A stretch of 64,000 nt of DNA from Syntrophobacter fumaroxidans MPOB (GCF_000014965.1 NC_008554.1:3088001-3152000); one strand, 5' to 3'. Shown: positions 34,392 through 43,891, counted from the stretch's first letter. Notes: generated by a model from the letters alone, not told the origin. Made by a program: numbers and translations.

Positions 34392-35885
34392 ATGCTGAAG
34401 TTGCTCGAACACGCCGATAGTGTCCGCAAAGAGGTCGGGCGGCATATAAGTCAAGAGCACAAATCCGATCTGGGCCAATTCATGACGCCCGCGACGGTCG
34501 CCCGTTTTATGGCCTCGTTGTTTTCTTCTTCAACCCTGAGCACAGGGAGGGTCTTGGATGCCGGCGCAGGTGTAGGTTCATTATCGGGGGCTTTTCTTGA
34601 TCGTGTTGTCCGCGGAGGCTTTGCCTTTCGCCGAGTCGAGGTCACGGCTTTTGAAATAGACGCAAGGTTGCGGAATCACTTGTCCCGGACACTTGCGAAC
34701 TATCATGGCGAATTTACTCTGGATGCATCCGTCGTTGCGGGGGATTTCATTGAAGAGGCCGTACAGATGATCTTGAATGGAGGCCCGTGTTTTACTCACG
34801 CTATCCTGAATCCGCCATACAAAAAGATCAACAGTGCTTCCCGTCACCGCTCATTGCTGCGGCAGGTGGGCATTGAAACGGTCAATCTCTATTCCGCGTT
34901 TGTGGCTCTTGCCGTGAGACTAATGCAGCCGGGCGGTCAGATCGTTGCGATCATTCCCCGGAGCTTCTGCAACGGCCCCTACTATCGGCCCTTCCGGGAG
35001 CTCATTCTAGCCAGGACGGCTATCAAGCATATTCACTTGTTCGACGCTCGTGATCGCGCCTTCAAAGATGACGATGTTTTGCAGGAGAACATCATCATTT
35101 TGCTTGAGCGCGATGCCAGGCAAGGCATCGTAACCGTCACTACGTCGACCGATGATCGTTTCTTCGATATCCGCAGTCATGACTATCCGTTTGGCCGGAT
35201 TGTTTTTCAGGACGATCCCGAGCACTTCATTCACATTCCGACATCCCCCGAGCAGAACCAAATCGAGTGTTCACCGCTTATCAGTTGTTCACTGGCCGAT
35301 ACTGGCCTTGAGGTCTCCACGGGGCCGGTTGTGGATTTCAGGTTAAGAGCTCATCTCCGAAAAATGCCTGAAAAAGGCACAGTGCCCCTCCTGTATCCTT
35401 GTCATTTCTCGGGATATGTCGTTGACTGGCCGAAATCGGGAGCGAAGAAACCCAACGCTATTCTTCGAAACCCCGAGACTGAAAGATGGCTGTATCCTAA
35501 CGGCTGTTACGTCGTAGTTAAACGGTTTTCATCCAAGGAAGAGAAGCGTCGCATTGTGGCTAGCGTTGTTTATCCTGATGCCTTCGATAGCCCCGTGCTC
35601 GGTTTGGAAAATCACTTGAACGTTTTTCACCGGGGAAGACAGGGCCTTCCGGAGGATTTAGCTCGGGGTTTGTCGGTGTTTCTCAATTCCACTCAGATTG
35701 ATGAGCAATTTCGACGGTTCAGCGGCCATACGCAAGTGAATGCGACCGATTTGAGGTTGCTCAAATATCCGAGCCGCGAAGTATTGACCCGTCTCGGCCT
35801 TTGGGCCAAGGCTCAAGGCCTCTTGACGCAAGACGGAATTGACAAAAAAATAGAAAGTTTGGCATGCGGAAAAAAGACAATATAG
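34392..35885 (+). CDS. BsuBI/PstI-type N6-adenine DNA methyltransferase
   Basis: About 497 residues. Methyltransferase motif X (LGQFMTPATVARFMA), AdoMet motif I (VLDAGAGVGSLSGAF) and the catalytic NPPY in ILNPPYKK identify a gamma-class N6-adenine methyltransferase. With the endonuclease encoded next to it, the family is BsuBI/PstI, whose members methylate adenine in CTGCAG. ATG at 34392 is chosen because the extra upstream residues are not family-like; AAGGAG lies 13 bases before it. The gene overlaps the nuclease gene by 22 bases. Base composition is visibly more AT-rich than the flanks, which points to transfer. Confidence 0.9.
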   Translation: MLKLLEHADSVRKEVGRHISQEHKSDLGQFMTPATVARFMASLFSSSTLSTGRVLDAGAGVGSLSGAFLDRVVRGGFAFRRVEVTAFEIDARLRNHLSRTLANYHGEFTLDASVVAGDFIEEAVQMILNGGPCFTHAILNPPYKKINSASRHRSLLRQVGIETVNLYSAFVALAVRLMQPGGQIVAIIPRSFCNGPYYRPFRELILARTAIKHIHLFDARDRAFKDDDVLQENIIILLERDARQGIVTVTTSTDDRFFDIRSHDYPFGRIVFQDDPEHFIHIPTSPEQNQIECSPLISCSLADTGLEVSTGPVVDFRLRAHLRKMPEKGTVPLLYPCHFSGYVVDWPKSGAKKPNAILRNPETERWLYPNGCYVVVKRFSSKEEKRRIVASVVYPDAFDSPVLGLENHLNVFHRGRQGLPEDLARGLSVFLNSTQIDEQFRRFSGHTQVNATDLRLLKYPSREVLTRLGLWAKAQGLLTQDGIDKKIESLACGKKTI

Positions 35886-36874
35886 AAAGCGCACTGGAGA
35901 TCCTCGCTGCTCTCGGACTTCCCCGAGCACAACAGAATGAACGTTCAGCGCTTTGCTTGTTGGCATTGCTTAATTTGATTCCTGGCAAGGCTTGGGCGCA
36001 TTCGGAAAATCCACTTATCGGTATCACGCCCATGATGAAGTTCAGTGGCAAATACTATGGCAGGGAATACGCACCGAACACGCGTGAAACTTTTCGACGT
36101 CAGACGATCCATCAGTTTCTACAGGCAGGAGTAGCGTGCTACAATCCCGACAGACCAGACAGACCGGTCAACAGTCCCAAAGCCGTCTATCAGATATCAC
36201 CCGAAGCGCTCGCCCTGTTGAAAACCTATGGCACGAACAAATGGCGGGCCTTTTTGAAGCGCTTTCTTGCGATCAGGAAGACCCTCGCGCAACGCTACGC
36301 AAACGAGCGCGTCCAAAAGCTGATATCGGTACGTGTCGCAGTCGATCAGAAGATCAGGATCAGCCCAGGTGAACATAGCGAGCTCATCAAGGCGATTATT
36401 GAGAGTTTTGCCCCGCGCCACGCCCCCGGTTGTAGATTGGTCTATGTTGGAGACACCGGTGAAAAATGGGGTTATTTTGATGAAAAGCTCCTGGCTGATT
36501 TGGGCGTCACAATCGATTCGCATGGGAAGATGCCTGATGTGGTTCTGTTCTACCCCGAAAAGCATTGGCTTCTGCTCGTTGAATCCGTCACCAGCCATGG
36601 TCCGGTTGACAGCAAGCGCCACACCGAATTGGCAGTGCTGTTTGCAGACTCGTCCGCCGGGTTAGTGTACGTGACGGCATTTCCTTCCCGCGCGGTCATG
36701 CAGCGCTACCTTTCTGAAATCGCGTGGGAAACGGAGGTCTGGATCGCGGATGCGCCGTCTCATCTGATCCATTTCAATGGACCTCGCTTCCTGGGGCCCT
36801 ATGATGGTAAGCTCGGGGAAAAACCCAAACTGGCGGACAAAGGTCATCTTCTCCCAGAGTACAAAACCAATTGA
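35864..36874 (+). CDS. BsuBI/PstI-family type II restriction endonuclease
   Basis: 336 residues. The C-terminal catalytic region has GDTGEKWGYFD, then PDVVLFYP...LLLVESVTSHGPVDSKR, the PD-(D/E)xK-like core specific to BsuBI/PstI nucleases; the N-terminal half is helical (recognition/winged-helix-like). Expected recognition is CTGCAG, protected by the overlapping methyltransferase gene. CTGCAG sites occur in the window, for example at 1746, so the host genome must be modified if the nuclease is active. No controller (C) gene is seen. Confidence 0.9.
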   Translation: MRKKDNIESALEILAALGLPRAQQNERSALCLLALLNLIPGKAWAHSENPLIGITPMMKFSGKYYGREYAPNTRETFRRQTIHQFLQAGVACYNPDRPDRPVNSPKAVYQISPEALALLKTYGTNKWRAFLKRFLAIRKTLAQRYANERVQKLISVRVAVDQKIRISPGEHSELIKAIIESFAPRHAPGCRLVYVGDTGEKWGYFDEKLLADLGVTIDSHGKMPDVVLFYPEKHWLLLVESVTSHGPVDSKRHTELAVLFADSSAGLVYVTAFPSRAVMQRYLSEIAWETEVWIADAPSHLIHFNGPRFLGPYDGKLGEKPKLADKGHLLPEYKTN

Positions 36875-36930
36875 AAATAACTTGCATTGTCGCTTGAAAC
36901 ATGATCAGAACCCCACAGCGCAGGATCAAC

Positions 36931-37839
36931 ATGGCGATTCCGGATTATGAGTCGATAATGCTACCCTTATTGAGGTTTGCCGGTGATGGCAAAGAGCATT
37001 CCGCCAAGGAGGCTGCGCAGGCTCTTGCCGTTGAATTTGCTTTGAGCGAGAGTGAATTGAAACAACTACTTCCGAGCGGCCGGCAAACGACCTTCGGCAA
37101 CCGGATCGGATGGGCCGGGACATACCTGAAGAAAGCGGGTCTTCTTCAGTCATCCAGAAGGGGTATCTTTCAAATAACCGCACGTGGGCTCCAGCTCCTC
37201 GCGGAAAAGCCAATTCAGCTGAATAGTGCGTCTCTTCACCGTTTTCCCGGATTTGTCGAGTTCATAGAGGCACGAAAAGGGAAGGCGGCCATTCCATCCG
37301 ATGATGACCCAATCAATCGCGAGACTCCGGAAGAAGTTATTGAAGCAGCCTATCAGCGGATTCGGCAAGACCTGGCTTCGGAATTATTGCAGACCATCAA
37401 GAACTGCTCGGCCACTTTTTTTGAGCGGCTTGTCGTGGATCTCATTGTGAAAATGGGGTATGGCGGCACAAGGAAGGATGCTGGTGAGGCCATCGGGAAA
37501 AGTGGTGATGAAGGCATTGACGGGATTATCAAAGAGGACCGTTTGGGGCTGGACATTGTATATATCCAAGCCAAAAGATGGGACAGCCAGGTTGGCCGGC
37601 CGGAAGTCCAAAAGTTTGCCGGGGCCTTACAGGGCCAACGGGCAAAAAAGGGCATCTTCCTTACAACATCCGCTTTCACAAAAGAGGCCAGAGATTACGT
37701 CTCCAGGATTGAAAGCAAAATCGTCCTCATAGATGGCGACTTATTGGCTCAGTTGATGATAGATTTCAACATAGGAGTAGCTGCTGTCGCCTCCTATGAA
37801 TTAAAGCGCATCGATTCCGATTACTTTACCGAGGAATGA
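36931..37839 (+). CDS. mrr: Mrr-type methyl-directed (type IV) restriction endonuclease
   Basis: About 302 residues. The N-terminal Mrr_N winged-helix domain starts MAIPDYESIMLPLLRFAGDGKEH, the usual start, so ATG at 36931 is preferred over the one at 36901. The C-terminal nuclease has GYGGTRKDAGEAIGKSGDEG, GIDGIIKED and YIQAKRW, giving the D and Q-x-K catalytic residues of the Mrr variant of PD-(D/E)xK. Mrr cuts DNA carrying certain methyl-adenine or methyl-cytosine marks. It lies 56 bases after the BsuBI/PstI pair in the same orientation. Confidence 0.9.
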   Translation: MAIPDYESIMLPLLRFAGDGKEHSAKEAAQALAVEFALSESELKQLLPSGRQTTFGNRIGWAGTYLKKAGLLQSSRRGIFQITARGLQLLAEKPIQLNSASLHRFPGFVEFIEARKGKAAIPSDDDPINRETPEEVIEAAYQRIRQDLASELLQTIKNCSATFFERLVVDLIVKMGYGGTRKDAGEAIGKSGDEGIDGIIKEDRLGLDIVYIQAKRWDSQVGRPEVQKFAGALQGQRAKKGIFLTTSAFTKEARDYVSRIESKIVLIDGDLLAQLMIDFNIGVAAVASYELKRIDSDYFTEE

Positions 37840-37957
37840 CAGCGACAGACGGGGCTTCATTCCCCGGCCATTTTCTCTCATCCACCTCCACATACCCAAA
37901 CTCAAACCTCTTCACCCCGCCGTCCTCCCACTCGCGGCCCGGGATTTGTCCACTCAT
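37826..37957 (-). CDS. short ORF or gene remnant convergent with mrr
   Basis: A 43-codon frame from ATG at 37957 to TAA at 37826, overlapping the mrr 3' end by 14 bases. The sequence (PGREWEDGGVKRFEFGYVEV) is rich in charged and aromatic residues and looks like real protein rather than chance. The frame remains open upstream of the ATG. It may be the tail of a decayed gene at the island's right border. No family recognised. Confidence 0.3.
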   Translation of the reverse strand: MSGQIPGREWEDGGVKRFEFGYVEVDERKWPGNEAPSVAVIPR

Positions 37958-38171
37958 CTCCGGCGGGCGGCCGAAACCGGTCGCAAGCGTCGAAAGAGGC
38001 AGTACAGGTCCTACCGGTTCATGAATTCACACGGCGGCCGGCCGGAACGGGGGCCAAAGCGGCTCCCGTCCTCCAGCAAAAGCATTCGCGGCGGGCCGGT
38101 TATACGCAACGGACCGGGCGCGGCGGATTCGGCAAGAATATGCCGCCGCGGCCGGTCCGACGACCTCGAAA

Positions 38172-40184
38172 TCATTTGACCGCTTCAGCGCAATTGGACC
38201 AGTTCGAATACCCGTAAGCGTTAGGTTCCCCGTCGGACTCGTGGAAAGCCCTGACGTGGTAGGCGAAAGTGCCGGAAATCACCGAGTTGTCGAGGTAGAC
38301 GTGGACGTTTGGCGCCGTGGTGGTCTTCAACACCCATGAAGCCGCGTCAGCGCAGAGAGCCTCCTTCCGGTACACCTGGAATCCCGTCTCGTTGCTGCTG
38401 CTGTCGGTCCACGTGAGATTGACGAAATCGACGGGGTTGGCGTTAAGCCCCGTGGGCTTCAAGGGAACGGCGGCGACCCGCGTGGCCGGGGAACAGGCGG
38501 CGCCGTTGCACGCAATGAGGTAGTAGCTGTAGACGGCGGAAGCCTCATTGCCCGTGGCCGTGCCGTCGGAGAAGGTCTCGGCGCCCGGCATCAGGGTTGC
38601 GCGGGTGTCCCAGGGACAGGAGAGGCAATCCCTGCGGTAGAGGAAGAAATTCGTTTCGTTGCTGGAGTTGTCCTTCCAGTAGACATCTATCTTATTGGGT
38701 CCCCGGGAGTACGCCTTCAGGTCGGAGGGCGAAGCGGGCGCCCCCGAGGGGCCTGTGGTCGCGAAGGCGCAATTGGAATACGCCGAATAGCCGTGAGCGT
38801 TATAGGCCCTGACCCGGTACGAGTGGGTGGAGTCAGCGACAAGGCCCGAGCGTGTGTACTGGACGACGTTGGGCCCAGTGGTGGCAATCGGCGTCCAGGC
38901 AGAACCGGAGGAGCACGAGCCCTCTTTGGTCTCCACCCTGTAACCCGACTCGAGGGTCGTGCCGTCGTTCCAGGAAAGCGTTATGGCCGAGGAGGATATG
39001 GCCGTGGCCGACAGTTTCAGGGGCGGAGTGTCGATCACGATGCCCGACCGGACCGGCCATACTCTCTGAAGCCCCGACGCGTTCTTCGAATTGTAGAGTA
39101 TCCGGCCGTTCCCCATGTGCACCACCACCGCCTGGTCCGGGAGATCCACGTTGCTCGTGGAGGACCAGTACTTGGCGTTCTTCACGTTGATGAAGGGATG
39201 CACCGCCGGCAGAGCCGGGTTGCGCCGGGAGAAGTCCGTCAGGCTGTGGAGCTCCACGCGGTTCGGGAGACGCCAGTCGCTGAAGCCGAGGAAATTGTTG
39301 GCGTTGAGGCATTGGACATAGTTCAGCGCGCCCTGCCAGGTTTTCGCCGTGCCGGGTCCGCAGGCGGCAGGCCCCGGCGCGTTGGCGTTCCTCGTCCATA
39401 CCAGCCCGGTCAGATCATCCCGGACCCCGCCGGTGAATGCCGTTGCCTTGAACCTCGGCACGGGCCATTTCACGCCTTTCTCGAGGGCTCCATCGTCGCC
39501 GGCGGCGTAGCTGGCGGTCTGCCCCGTCTTCCAGACATTTGCGGGATACACGCTGCTGGGGGCGCCGGACTGTCCTCCGCGCACCGGCCACACCGGGGAT
39601 GGAAAGCCCTGGCTTTCGGAGAGCAGGGTGACCGCATTCCCGCCTGCCAGCAGGACGGTCCACTTGTAGTAGGTGTTGGCCGCATTGGAAGTCGACGTCA
39701 GAAACGGCTCTTCCACGGCAAAGAAGAATCCCTGCGAATTGAGCCAGCCGGCGACCTCCGACTCCGCGCCGTTCCTCAGGCTTTCGTATTCGTTGACGTT
39801 GGGAAGCCGCCAGTCCTGATAGCCCAGAAAACTGTGTGCGTTGAGGCAGGCGACCCTGGCCAGCGCCTCCGCCCAGTTGGTCACGGCGCTGTCACACACC
39901 CCGGCGATTTCCGGATCGACAACCACGGGCCAAGTCAGCCCCGTGAGCCTGTCCGTCTGCGTATTGTCCCCATTGTTCTTGAACCGGGTGCCGGGCCAGG
40001 CCACTCCCGCCCGAATCTCCCCGTCCTGTCCCGTGCCCGCGCAGGAAATCTCGGCTCCGCCGGTCGCGTAGCACTTTTTCTGGTTTGTTTTCGGGAGCTG
40101 GATCACTTCCGCGCGGACGTTGACCGCAACGAACATTATGCTCAAGAGTACGACCAATATGCTCATCTTCGCATTTCTGCACAC
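38172..40184 (-). CDS. exported protein with two DUF1566 domains and fibronectin type III repeats
   Basis: 670 residues with a signal peptide (hydrophobic about 7-25). Two DUF1566 (Lcl C-terminal-like) domains follow, at about 50-205 and 215-385, each showing LTGL(T/V)W, a WRLPN motif and a terminal VWPVR. Three fibronectin type III domains fill about 390-670 (LSATAISSSAITLSWND is the start of one). Such proteins are surface or secreted adhesion-like factors. GTG at 40184 is strongly supported by a perfect AGGAGGAA six bases upstream. A TTGACA-bearing promoter candidate lies about 430 bases upstream, implying a long leader. Confidence 0.88.
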   Translation of the reverse strand: MCRNAKMSILVVLLSIMFVAVNVRAEVIQLPKTNQKKCYATGGAEISCAGTGQDGEIRAGVAWPGTRFKNNGDNTQTDRLTGLTWPVVVDPEIAGVCDSAVTNWAEALARVACLNAHSFLGYQDWRLPNVNEYESLRNGAESEVAGWLNSQGFFFAVEEPFLTSTSNAANTYYKWTVLLAGGNAVTLLSESQGFPSPVWPVRGGQSGAPSSVYPANVWKTGQTASYAAGDDGALEKGVKWPVPRFKATAFTGGVRDDLTGLVWTRNANAPGPAACGPGTAKTWQGALNYVQCLNANNFLGFSDWRLPNRVELHSLTDFSRRNPALPAVHPFINVKNAKYWSSTSNVDLPDQAVVVHMGNGRILYNSKNASGLQRVWPVRSGIVIDTPPLKLSATAISSSAITLSWNDGTTLESGYRVETKEGSCSSGSAWTPIATTGPNVVQYTRSGLVADSTHSYRVRAYNAHGYSAYSNCAFATTGPSGAPASPSDLKAYSRGPNKIDVYWKDNSSNETNFFLYRRDCLSCPWDTRATLMPGAETFSDGTATGNEASAVYSYYLIACNGAACSPATRVAAVPLKPTGLNANPVDFVNLTWTDSSSNETGFQVYRKEALCADAASWVLKTTTAPNVHVYLDNSVISGTFAYHVRAFHESDGEPNAYGYSNWSNCAEAVK

Positions 40185-40921
40185 GGCTTGTTCCTCCTCG
40201 TCTGAGAGCGTGTCGAATCATTCGCCGCAAATGTCACCCCCTGAAGGGCCGGCCCCCGGAGAAACGCGGAAAGATCGGATTCCCGCTTCTCTCGCGCGAA
40301 AATCCTCCGCACGGGCATGTTCTTCCATTTCCTTGAGCGTTCCCGGCTCACGGCGGATCGCCGGAATGAAGATCTTTCTTTTCACACTCGATTTCGAATC
40401 GTGCAGGGTGGACCAGGCGGCGGCGCAACCCAAGTCCCTGAGAGTGGGCCTGATGGAACCCTGCCTCCCTGCCTCTCTTTGTGCCGGGCCCTCCGGATAT
40501 CTTCGGCCGGAGACCTTTCATGCTTCGTTGTGAGCCCCCGGCTCATGAAGGTGCGTCAAAAGTAGCGGGGGCAACCCCGTTATTCATATTAGCGTAATTT
40601 GGGCGGTTAATGATGTCAATTCCGAATCCGTTCATTACAACTTGTTCATCGACAGTCCGTGACGGTCCCGTTCCGGGGCTGCAGGGACGCTCTCGCGACC
40701 TTCCATTCGAACGCGCGCGGGCCGGGAAGTGAAGCCGGACCGGCTTTCCTGCGGCCGCTGTAACGGCGCCTTCTTCAATGGCCGGCCGGCCCCGATTTAT
40801 CCATGCCCGGACATTTTTCTTTTAGCCCTGACCGACAGAACATAGTAATATCAACCGTTCGACTTCTTCCTCGCCTGGGGCTCGCCGCTCGCAGCCGGGA
40901 CAACCCATTCAGGGAGAATCA
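40185..40921. other. long divergent intergenic region
   Basis: 737 bases between the DUF1566/FN3 gene and kinase 1. On the minus strand TTGACA (40619-40614) and a weak TACGCT 17 bases on could start a leader of about 400 bases for the exported protein. A CGGGGTTGCCCCCG hairpin follows at about 40566-40579. Near 40517-40531 is a stretch (CATGCTTCG) like the companion hairpin repeat. I recognise no known riboswitch and see no credible gene. Confidence 0.4.
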
Positions 40922-43171
40922 GTGAGCATGCGGAAAACCGATACTCTCATTGGAAAGCAGATCGATCAGTTCCGACTCGACCAGTTCATTGCCCGGGGCG
41001 CCATGGGCGCCGTCTTCAAGGCGTTCGACGCGGTACTCGCCAGGACCATCGCTTTGAAGCTCATTCCCAAGGAGATCGAAGAAGGCCTGTCGGAAGCGGA
41101 AGTGTTCACGCGCGAAGAATCCAAGAAGCGCCTGATACAGGAAGCCAAGGCCGCCGGACGGCTGGCCCACCCCAATATCGTCACCATTCATTCTTACGGC
41201 GAGACCGATGAGTTCCAGTATATCTGCATGGAGTACGTGAGCGGGAAGACGCTCACGCAGGTTCTCAGCGAACGCAAGCCTCTGTCCGAAGAGGAGGCCG
41301 TCTCCATTTTTGTGCAGGTGCTGTCGGCCCTGGAAGCCGCCAACAAGGAAGAAATCATCCATCGGGACATCAAACCCGCCAACATCATGATCACCGACGA
41401 GAACCGGGTGAAAGTGATGGACTTCGGCATCGCCAAGCTGCCTTCCCTTTCCATGACCGTCACCGGAATGGTCCTGGGCACGCCTTACTACATGTCCCCC
41501 GAGCAGATCGCCGGGAAGAAGGTCGATATCCGTTCCGACATCTTTTCCGTCGGGACGGTTCTATACGAAGTCATGACCGGGGAGAAACCTTTCGTCGGGG
41601 AAAGCACCGCCACCATCACTTACAAGATCATGGCGCTCGATCCGACACCGCCCGCCGTGATCAACAGGAATCTCTCCCAGCCGATGGCGGACATCATCGT
41701 CAAGGCGCTCGCCAAGAACCCGGATCAGCGCTTCCAGACGCCCACGGAAATGATGCTCGCCTTGAGAGCACTCGTGCAAAGACCTCACGCGTACCCGGAC
41801 GATGCCACGCTCGCCGGAACGGTGATCGGAGAACCGGACTTCGACCAGACGGTGAGGGCCGAAATACCGGAAGCCGTGAAGTCCGCCGCCCGGATCGGCT
41901 CCGTGCGGCCGCCGGGCCCGCGCCCACCGGAGCCCGCGCCGCCTCGGAGGATTTCACTGGACCCGAGAAAGCCCGCCGAACGCGAACCGCTCCGCAGCGA
42001 CGGCACAGGGGCGCGCGTGTCGCCGTCTCCTGGCCCCGGAGAGGAACAGACGGACATCCCGGTCCTGACGCTGACGCAGGGTCCGGCCGGGAAACGCGGG
42101 GTAAAGATGAAAGGGCTCGGCATAGCCCTGTTGACGATCCTCGTCGCGCTCGCGGGATTCCTCGTCTACAGGTCGTTGAGGAGTCCCGGGGTGCCGTCGC
42201 CGAGGCCCTCCATCCCCCCTCCGACGTCGCGATCCGCGCCGGTCACCACGCGCGCCACCCAGCCGCCGCCCACCCCGACCACGGCGCCCCCGGCCACGAT
42301 TCCCCCGGCGACATCCATGCCGCCCCTGGACCAGCTCACACCGGGCAAGGACAAGACCACGGCTTCCGTGGAACCGCTTCTCGTCGAGGCGCAGAATCAA
42401 TCCGCGAGCAACCCGGCCGAGGCGCAGAAGCTTCTCGAGGAAGCGCTCCGCCTCGATCCGAACCGGTTCGAAACCATTTTGACGATGGCGCGGCTGCAGG
42501 CATCCAGAAAGGACTATTCGGCCGCCGTTCAATATTACCGGGACGCCGTGCGCGTCAACGGCAACGCCCCGGAGGCCTATTCCGAAATGGGTGCGCTCCA
42601 GCAGGCGCAGGGCGACTATGCGAGCGCCATCAGGAGTTACGAAGCCGGCCTGGCGCTGAGGCCCTCCCATCCTGACGAGCTGCTCGCGAACGTGGCATTC
42701 TGCCACGATAAGCTCAACAACCCCGATCAGGCACGGCGCTACTACGAACAAGCCCTGGAGATCAACCCCAACAACCGCGCGGCCCTCGCCTTTCTGGACA
42801 GCCTGAGTCCGGCGACGACGCAGCCGAAAACCCCCATCGCGTCGCCGCGGGCGCCGGACACCGACTCGCCCTCCCGGGCCGTCCGGGTGGAGGGGAAATA
42901 CAACGTCGAGGGCCAGAACCCCAACGGCACATCCTATCACGGCACCGCCACGATCAAGCGGAGCGTGTCCGGGTACACCGTCACCTGGAACGTCGGCGGG
43001 AAGAGCTACACGGGCAGCGGTCCGCTGGTCGGCAGGACCCTCACCGTCAAGTGGCGAGGTTCCCGGGGCGCGACCGGGGCGGTGGTGTATACGGTCACCG
43101 CAACGGGCGTGCTCAAAGGGGTGTGGGGCCCCAACAGCTCGGGCCTGGAAACGCTCACGCCGATCAACTGA
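40922..43171 (+). CDS. Ser/Thr protein kinase 1 with membrane anchor, TPRs and C-terminal beta domain
   Basis: 749 residues. The Hanks-type kinase domain (about 17-285) has ARGAMGAVFKA as the Gly loop, Lys in ALKLIP, HRDIKPANIM as catalytic loop, MDFG and SPEQ in place of APE; all catalytic residues are present. A proline-rich juxtamembrane stretch leads to one transmembrane helix (about 395-415), a Pro/Thr linker, about four TPR-like units (480-625) and a Gly/Ser/Thr-rich beta domain of about 90 residues with no family I know. TPRs and the tail would be periplasmic. GTG at 40922 follows AGGGAG by five bases. It is paralogous to kinase 2. Confidence 0.9.
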   Translation: MSMRKTDTLIGKQIDQFRLDQFIARGAMGAVFKAFDAVLARTIALKLIPKEIEEGLSEAEVFTREESKKRLIQEAKAAGRLAHPNIVTIHSYGETDEFQYICMEYVSGKTLTQVLSERKPLSEEEAVSIFVQVLSALEAANKEEIIHRDIKPANIMITDENRVKVMDFGIAKLPSLSMTVTGMVLGTPYYMSPEQIAGKKVDIRSDIFSVGTVLYEVMTGEKPFVGESTATITYKIMALDPTPPAVINRNLSQPMADIIVKALAKNPDQRFQTPTEMMLALRALVQRPHAYPDDATLAGTVIGEPDFDQTVRAEIPEAVKSAARIGSVRPPGPRPPEPAPPRRISLDPRKPAEREPLRSDGTGARVSPSPGPGEEQTDIPVLTLTQGPAGKRGVKMKGLGIALLTILVALAGFLVYRSLRSPGVPSPRPSIPPPTSRSAPVTTRATQPPPTPTTAPPATIPPATSMPPLDQLTPGKDKTTASVEPLLVEAQNQSASNPAEAQKLLEEALRLDPNRFETILTMARLQASRKDYSAAVQYYRDAVRVNGNAPEAYSEMGALQQAQGDYASAIRSYEAGLALRPSHPDELLANVAFCHDKLNNPDQARRYYEQALEINPNNRAALAFLDSLSPATTQPKTPIASPRAPDTDSPSRAVRVEGKYNVEGQNPNGTSYHGTATIKRSVSGYTVTWNVGGKSYTGSGPLVGRTLTVKWRGSRGATGAVVYTVTATGVLKGVWGPNSSGLETLTPIN

Positions 43172-43501
43172 GCACGCGGGACGCCATTCGCCCGTCGCGC
43201 TCGCGCAAATGCCGTTTTGTCGTTTCCTGTTTTTCCGGTAACGCCTCGATCAGGCGTACTCTCGAATCCAAGACATCCGCGAGCGTGGTGCAGCCGTTTC
43301 GAGGAGCCTCTTCGAAGGGGTCCCCCGTTCGGAGGGGACCGGTCCGGTCTCCGCCGCGAGGGGAACTTCGATCCCGGGCCGGCGGGCACCGGTGTCTCCA
43401 TGTATTTGAGGGTGAATGTTTATGTTTTTTTGCAGGATTGCCGTGTCTTGATTTGGATGGAAGAGAGCGTCCATTCGCGCGCGTCGGAGCCGACACCGAG
43501 G

Positions 43502-43633
43502 TGCGTTCAAGATGACGCTACACCTGCCCGTCGGGAGGTGTTGCGGGCAGGGATCCTCCCTACGGACCGATGTATCCGTCAGACGTAGGGGAGGACGGTA
43601 TGTCCTCCCGCCAATGCACTCATCTTGAACACA
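43502..43633 (+). repeat. dispersed TIR element, copy C (132 bp)
   Basis: The best-preserved ends: TGCGTTCAAGATGA at 43502-43515 and TCATCTTGAACACA at 43620-43633, an inverted repeat with one mismatch. Inside, ACACCTGCCCG/CGGGAGGTGT forms a hairpin and GGGAGGACGGTATGTCCTCCC another. The second hairpin keeps pairing although its bases differ from copies A and B (GAC/GTC instead of GGC/GCC), that is, compensatory change. Confidence 0.85.
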
Positions 43634-43649
43634 ATTCCCCATGGCGCCG

Positions 43650-43780
43650 GCGTCACCCGCGAAGCATGAAAACAGACTCTCGAGGGAGTCTATTTTCTAG
43701 GTAATTATCCATGATGCTGCGCTTCACCCGCGAAGCATGAAAACAGTTTCACCCGGGAATCCATTTTCCAGGTGACCGTG
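43650..43780 (+). repeat. tandem companion hairpin repeats beside copy C
   Basis: CACCCGCGAAGCATGAAAAC occurs at 43662-43681 and again at 43725-43744, about 63 bases apart. Each is followed by an imperfect hairpin (ACTCTCGAGGGAGT and CACCCGGGAATCCATTTT). Single or degenerate copies flank TIR elements B and A. The remainder of 43172-43891 has no gene I can support. Confidence 0.65.
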
Positions 43781-43891
43781 TGAAAATATGCGGCCTGTTG
43801 GCATCGGTCCATGGAGCGCTCCGCTCCATGAACCGTTTTAACCTGTTGAGTTCGACCCCGTCAAAAAGCGATCGAAGGAGCACGACGGATC

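Noticed and set aside
40205-40560. c-di-GMP riboswitch upstream of the DUF1566/FN3 gene
   Set aside because: The leader lacks GGGACGCAAAG and the CCTAAG/TATGG receptor strands.
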